From Candidatus Woesearchaeota archaeon (GTDB taxonomy: Archaea; Nanobdellota; Nanobdellia; Woesearchaeales; 21-14-0-10-32-9), in contig PWWA01000031.1 in NCBI GenBank assembly GCA_003562145.1, forward strand, positions 1 to 9,143: DNA of 9,143 nt, written 5' to 3'. The translations under genes were made by a program, and so were the position numbers. Of this stretch, positions 7,369 to 9,143 are shown in pieces. The notes under the pieces are model-generated. The model was not told the origin of the DNA, made no database searches, and was given only the letters and a program-made list of their open reading frames with translations. Positions within the stretch are counted from its first letter, which is position 1, and every line of letters starts with the position of its first letter.

Positions 7369-7629
7369 ATGAGTTACGCTGAAAGGTTTAAGAACTTCGT
7401 AACGGAATCCAGGAGGGTTCTCCGTGTTACGAAGAAGCCGACGAAGGAAGAGTATAAGACCATTGTGAAGGTTTCAGGCATAGGCATAGCTTTTATAGGC
7501 TTGATAGGGTTTATATTGCATATGGCTAAAGAGCTAGGCGATACTTGGATTAGTGAGGGTATAGGCATATTGATTGTTGCGATCACCGTTATTTCACTAG
7601 TAGTATTTTTCCTTTTCCTGAAAAAATAG
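7369..7629 (+). CDS. secE: Preprotein translocase subunit SecE (Sec61 gamma) with an extra C-terminal membrane segment
   Basis: SecE is the clamp subunit that wraps around the SecY channel in the cell membrane. Residues 8-35 (KNFVTESRRVLRVTKKPTKEEYKTIVKV) form the conserved amphipathic helix of archaeal and eukaryotic Sec61 gamma. The hydrophobic segment at about 32-53 is the usual single transmembrane helix. The protein then continues through a short polar linker to a second hydrophobic segment at about 63-84, ending FLKK, for 86 residues in total. Archaeal SecE usually has about 60 residues and one helix, so the second helix is unusual. It is in frame, and its charged end and stop are clean, so a frameshift is unlikely. 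The gene lies between ftsZ and spt5, 16 and 22 nt away, the expected archaeal neighbourhood, and is co-transcribed with them. Confidence 0.9.
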   Translation: MSYAERFKNFVTESRRVLRVTKKPTKEEYKTIVKVSGIGIAFIGLIGFILHMAKELGDTWISEGIGILIVAITVISLVVFFLFLKK

Positions 7630-7640
7630 TTTGTTTAGCT

Positions 7641-7646
7641 GGGAGA
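7641..7646 (+). promoter_or_regulatory. Ribosome binding site fixing the spt5 start
   Basis: GGGAGA lies 5 nt before the ATG at 7652. It rules in MSDENIL as the N-terminus and argues against the in-frame TTG at 7631, which directly follows the secE stop. Confidence 0.65.
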
Positions 7647-7651
7647 TAAAA

Positions 7652-8227
7652 ATGTCTGATGAGAATATACTTAAAAAGAACAGGCCTGATGAGGAAGAGC
7701 TCCAAAGGATAAGGGAGATGGATGAAGAATCATCCGCGGAAGAGGCGCCGAAGAAAGAACCTGAAGAAAAGCAAGGAATTAAAACGAAGATCTTTGCTTT
7801 GAGGGTCACAGCTAACCGTGAAGACCAAGTTATGAGCTTCGTATCCAGTAATGTTACAAGGAAAAAGGTTAATGTTCATTCCGTTATAAGGCCTCATGGC
7901 ATGAGAGGGTATATTTTCTTGGAGGGGGACTCCAGGAGTGATGCTGAGCAGGCGTCTTACGGCGTCCCGTATGCGAGGGGGTTGCTGCCTAACGAAGTCC
8001 CATACAAAGAAATTGAGCATATGCTTGAGCAGGCAAAGAAAGAAGTTAATATTAAGAAGAATGATATCGCTGAAATCATAAGTGGCCCTTTTAAGAGGGA
8101 AAAGTGCAAGATTGCAAGGGTTGACAAGGCCAAGGAAGAGGTTGTTGTTGAACTTCTTGAGGCTGCTGTGCCAATCCCTATAACGCTTAAGATGGATGCT
8201 GTGAAAGTAATACGAAGGGATGAATAA
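7652..8227 (+). CDS. spt5: Transcription elongation factor Spt5 (NusG homologue)
   Basis: Spt5 binds the RNA polymerase clamp over the main channel, usually with Spt4, and increases processivity; it may link transcription to translation. Three parts can be seen. Residues 1-42 are a charged tail with about fifteen acidic residues. The NGN domain runs from TKIFALRVTANREDQVMSFV (45-64) to VPYKEIEHML (116-125) and includes the RGYIFLEG core (85-92). The KOW domain at 135-188 has SGPFKREKCKIARVDKAKEEVVVELLEA (144-171). Archaeal Spt5 is usually about 145-150 residues without the tail, so this 191-residue form is long at the N-terminus, somewhat like the acidic N-terminus of eukaryotic Spt5. The gene follows secE by 22 nt, a conserved archaeal pairing that also occurs in bacteria (secE-nusG). 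A promoter for rpl11 follows. Confidence 0.94.
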   Translation: MSDENILKKNRPDEEELQRIREMDEESSAEEAPKKEPEEKQGIKTKIFALRVTANREDQVMSFVSSNVTRKKVNVHSVIRPHGMRGYIFLEGDSRSDAEQASYGVPYARGLLPNEVPYKEIEHMLEQAKKEVNIKKNDIAEIISGPFKREKCKIARVDKAKEEVVVELLEAAVPIPITLKMDAVKVIRRDE

Positions 8228-8240
8228 ATTAGTTTCTCCT

Positions 8241-8258
8241 GAGAAAGCTTTATAAATA
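8241..8258 (+). promoter_or_regulatory. BRE and TATA promoter of rpl11
   Basis: TTTATAAATA at 8249-8258, preceded by purine-rich GAGAAAGC (8241-8248), is the clearest TATA box in the window. Transcription is expected near 8277, leaving a leader of about 18 nt that carries GGGGAT (8285-8290), 4 nt before the ATG at 8295. The ribosomal protein genes are thus set apart from ftsZ-secE-spt5. Confidence 0.75.
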
Positions 8259-8294
8259 AACAATTATTCCGGCGAATAACTAAAGGGGATAAGA

Positions 8295-9020
8295 ATGGCT
8301 TCAACATCTGTAGACGTGTTAATCGAGGGAGGTAAGGCGACCGCTGCACCTCCGTTAGGTCCTGCACTCGGCCCGTTAGGTGTTAATATAGGCCAGGTAA
8401 TCGCGGATATTAACAAGAAGACTGGTAGCTTTAAGGGCATGCAAGTTCCTGTCAAGGTAACGGTTGACTCTGATACAAAAGAATATTCTATATCTATTGG
8501 TACGCCTCCTGCGTCTGCGCTCATAAAAAAAGAGGCTGGCGTGGATAAGGGCTCTGGTAGGCCTAGAATGGATTTTGTGGGCGACTTGAAAATCGAGCAG
8601 GTAATCAAAATTGCTAAGATGAAAGAGGATTCTCTTACGGGCAAGACTTTGAAAGAAAAGGTAAAGGAAGTCCTGGGGACTTGCCAGTCTCTCGGCGTTA
8701 AAGTCGAGGAAGTCACAGCGGCTGAGGCTATAGCTTTAGTGGAACAGGGCAAGTTTGACAGGGAAATCAAGCAAGAGAAAACAGAGATTACTGCTGAAGA
8801 GCAGAAGGAGCTTGAAGAGGAAAGAAAGAAGATGCAGCAAGAGCTCGAGGCTAAGCGTGCTCAGTTCGAGAAAGCTGCGCAGGGCATACTAAAGGAGCAT
8901 GAGGGTAAGCCAGACCAGGCTAGGAAAGCCATGGAAGCCGCAGGTATCCCTGAGGAAATAATTAATAAGGTTGCGCCGAAGCAGGCTGCGCCTGATGCAA
9001 AGCCTGAGCCAAAAAAGTAA
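8295..9020 (+). CDS. rpl11: 50S ribosomal protein uL11 with a long C-terminal extension
   Basis: uL11 forms the base of the ribosomal stalk and binds the GTPase-associated centre of 23S rRNA. The N-terminal domain includes APPLGPALGPLGVNIGQVI (18-36), the strongest family signature, and continues to GTPPASALIKKEAG (69-82). The C-terminal rRNA-binding domain runs from about 83 to 150 (GRPRMDFVGDLKIEQVIKIAKMK and SLGVKVEEVTAAEAIALVEQG). Normal archaeal uL11 ends near residue 160. This one goes on for 83 more residues. The first part (about 165-200) is rich in E, K and Q with heptad-like spacing and could be a coiled coil. A short helical piece (KAMEAAGIPEEIINKV, 211-226) follows, then a disordered tail rich in P, A and K. 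No domain was recognised in the extension. The start at 8295 is supported by GGGGAT and the promoter just upstream. Confidence 0.94.
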   Translation: MASTSVDVLIEGGKATAAPPLGPALGPLGVNIGQVIADINKKTGSFKGMQVPVKVTVDSDTKEYSISIGTPPASALIKKEAGVDKGSGRPRMDFVGDLKIEQVIKIAKMKEDSLTGKTLKEKVKEVLGTCQSLGVKVEEVTAAEAIALVEQGKFDREIKQEKTEITAEEQKELEEERKKMQQELEAKRAQFEKAAQGILKEHEGKPDQARKAMEAAGIPEEIINKVAPKQAAPDAKPEPKK

Positions 9021-9033
9021 TGGTTGTAATAAA

Positions 9034-9143
9034 ATGGCAAGAGTTGGAGGACCAAGGAGGAAGAAATCATCTGTCTTCACCAAGGCTAGCAAGCAGAGGG
9101 GAAAGATAAGTGCTCGGAATTACTTGGCAGAGTTCAAGGAAGG
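9034..9143 (+). CDS. rpl21e: Probable 50S ribosomal protein eL21 (L21e), 3' end beyond the window
   Basis: Only the first 36 residues are in the window, beginning MARVGGPRRKKSSVF. The basic, glycine/arginine-rich start followed by SKQRGKISARNYLAEFKEG resembles archaeal L21e, where a basic stretch leads to RGxxP...YLQEFEEGD. The match is by eye over a short partial sequence, so another small basic ribosomal protein cannot be excluded. The ATG lies 13 nt after the rpl11 stop with only a weak GGTTG before it, which implies co-transcription with rpl11. In most archaea rpl1 follows rpl11, so this placement is uncommon. Confidence 0.65.
   Translation, partial: MARVGGPRRKKSSVFTKASKQRGKISARNYLAEFKE

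Noticed and set aside
7362..7380. ATG at 7362 as an alternative start between ftsZ and secE
   Set aside because: It is out of frame with secE and meets a stop after six codons.
7730..8263. Antisense open frames opposite spt5
   Set aside because: Spt5 domains are intact on the + strand; the antisense products look random and have no start signals.

Overview
This 9.1-kb window is a stretch of an archaeal chromosome carrying core information-processing genes, with cell division and protein translocation genes alongside. Archaeal origin is shown by the split largest RNA polymerase subunit (A' and A''), ribosomal proteins eL30 and probably eL21, a two-KH NusA-like protein, an Spt5-type NGN-KOW protein, Sec61gamma-type SecE, and promoters built from a BRE plus TATA box. 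The exact lineage cannot be fixed from the sequence. Several proteins carry extra lysine/glutamate-rich tails, and the SecE and uL11 forms are unusual, so a DPANN-type or deep euryarchaeal lineage is possible, but this is inference.

Region 1 (2-4311, + strand) is one tight operon: rpoA1 (5' end cut by the window edge), rpoA2, rpl30e, a nusA-like gene and rps12. Gaps are 10-28 nt and nearly every gene has a GGAGGTGA-type ribosome binding site. It ends at a T-rich terminator-like tract. The order is the classical archaeal one up to rps12; rps7 and the elongation factor genes that often follow are missing here.

Region 2 (4317-5450) holds a convergent NSUN/Trm4-type RNA cytosine-5 methyltransferase on the - strand. 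Its TATA box sits at the right distance for a leaderless mRNA starting at position 5279. A divergent promoter pair follows. The rightward promoter gives a long leader (about 80 nt) with a possible 11-bp bulged hairpin ahead of the next gene.

Region 3 (5451-8227, + strand) has an FKBP-type peptidyl-prolyl isomerase with a histidine-rich loop, then ftsZ from its own promoter and a strong ribosome binding site, then secE and spt5. The ftsZ-secE-spt5 order is an old archaeal cluster linking division, translocation and transcription elongation.

Region 4 (8228-9143, + strand) has a strong TATA promoter, then rpl11 with an 83-residue C-terminal extension, then the start of a probable eL21 gene in the place where rpl1 is usual.

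No mobile element, CRISPR array, tRNA or rRNA was seen. There is no sign of a novel defence or metabolic system. The points worth a second look are non-standard extensions on core proteins and the regulatory architecture between the methyltransferase and FKBP genes.
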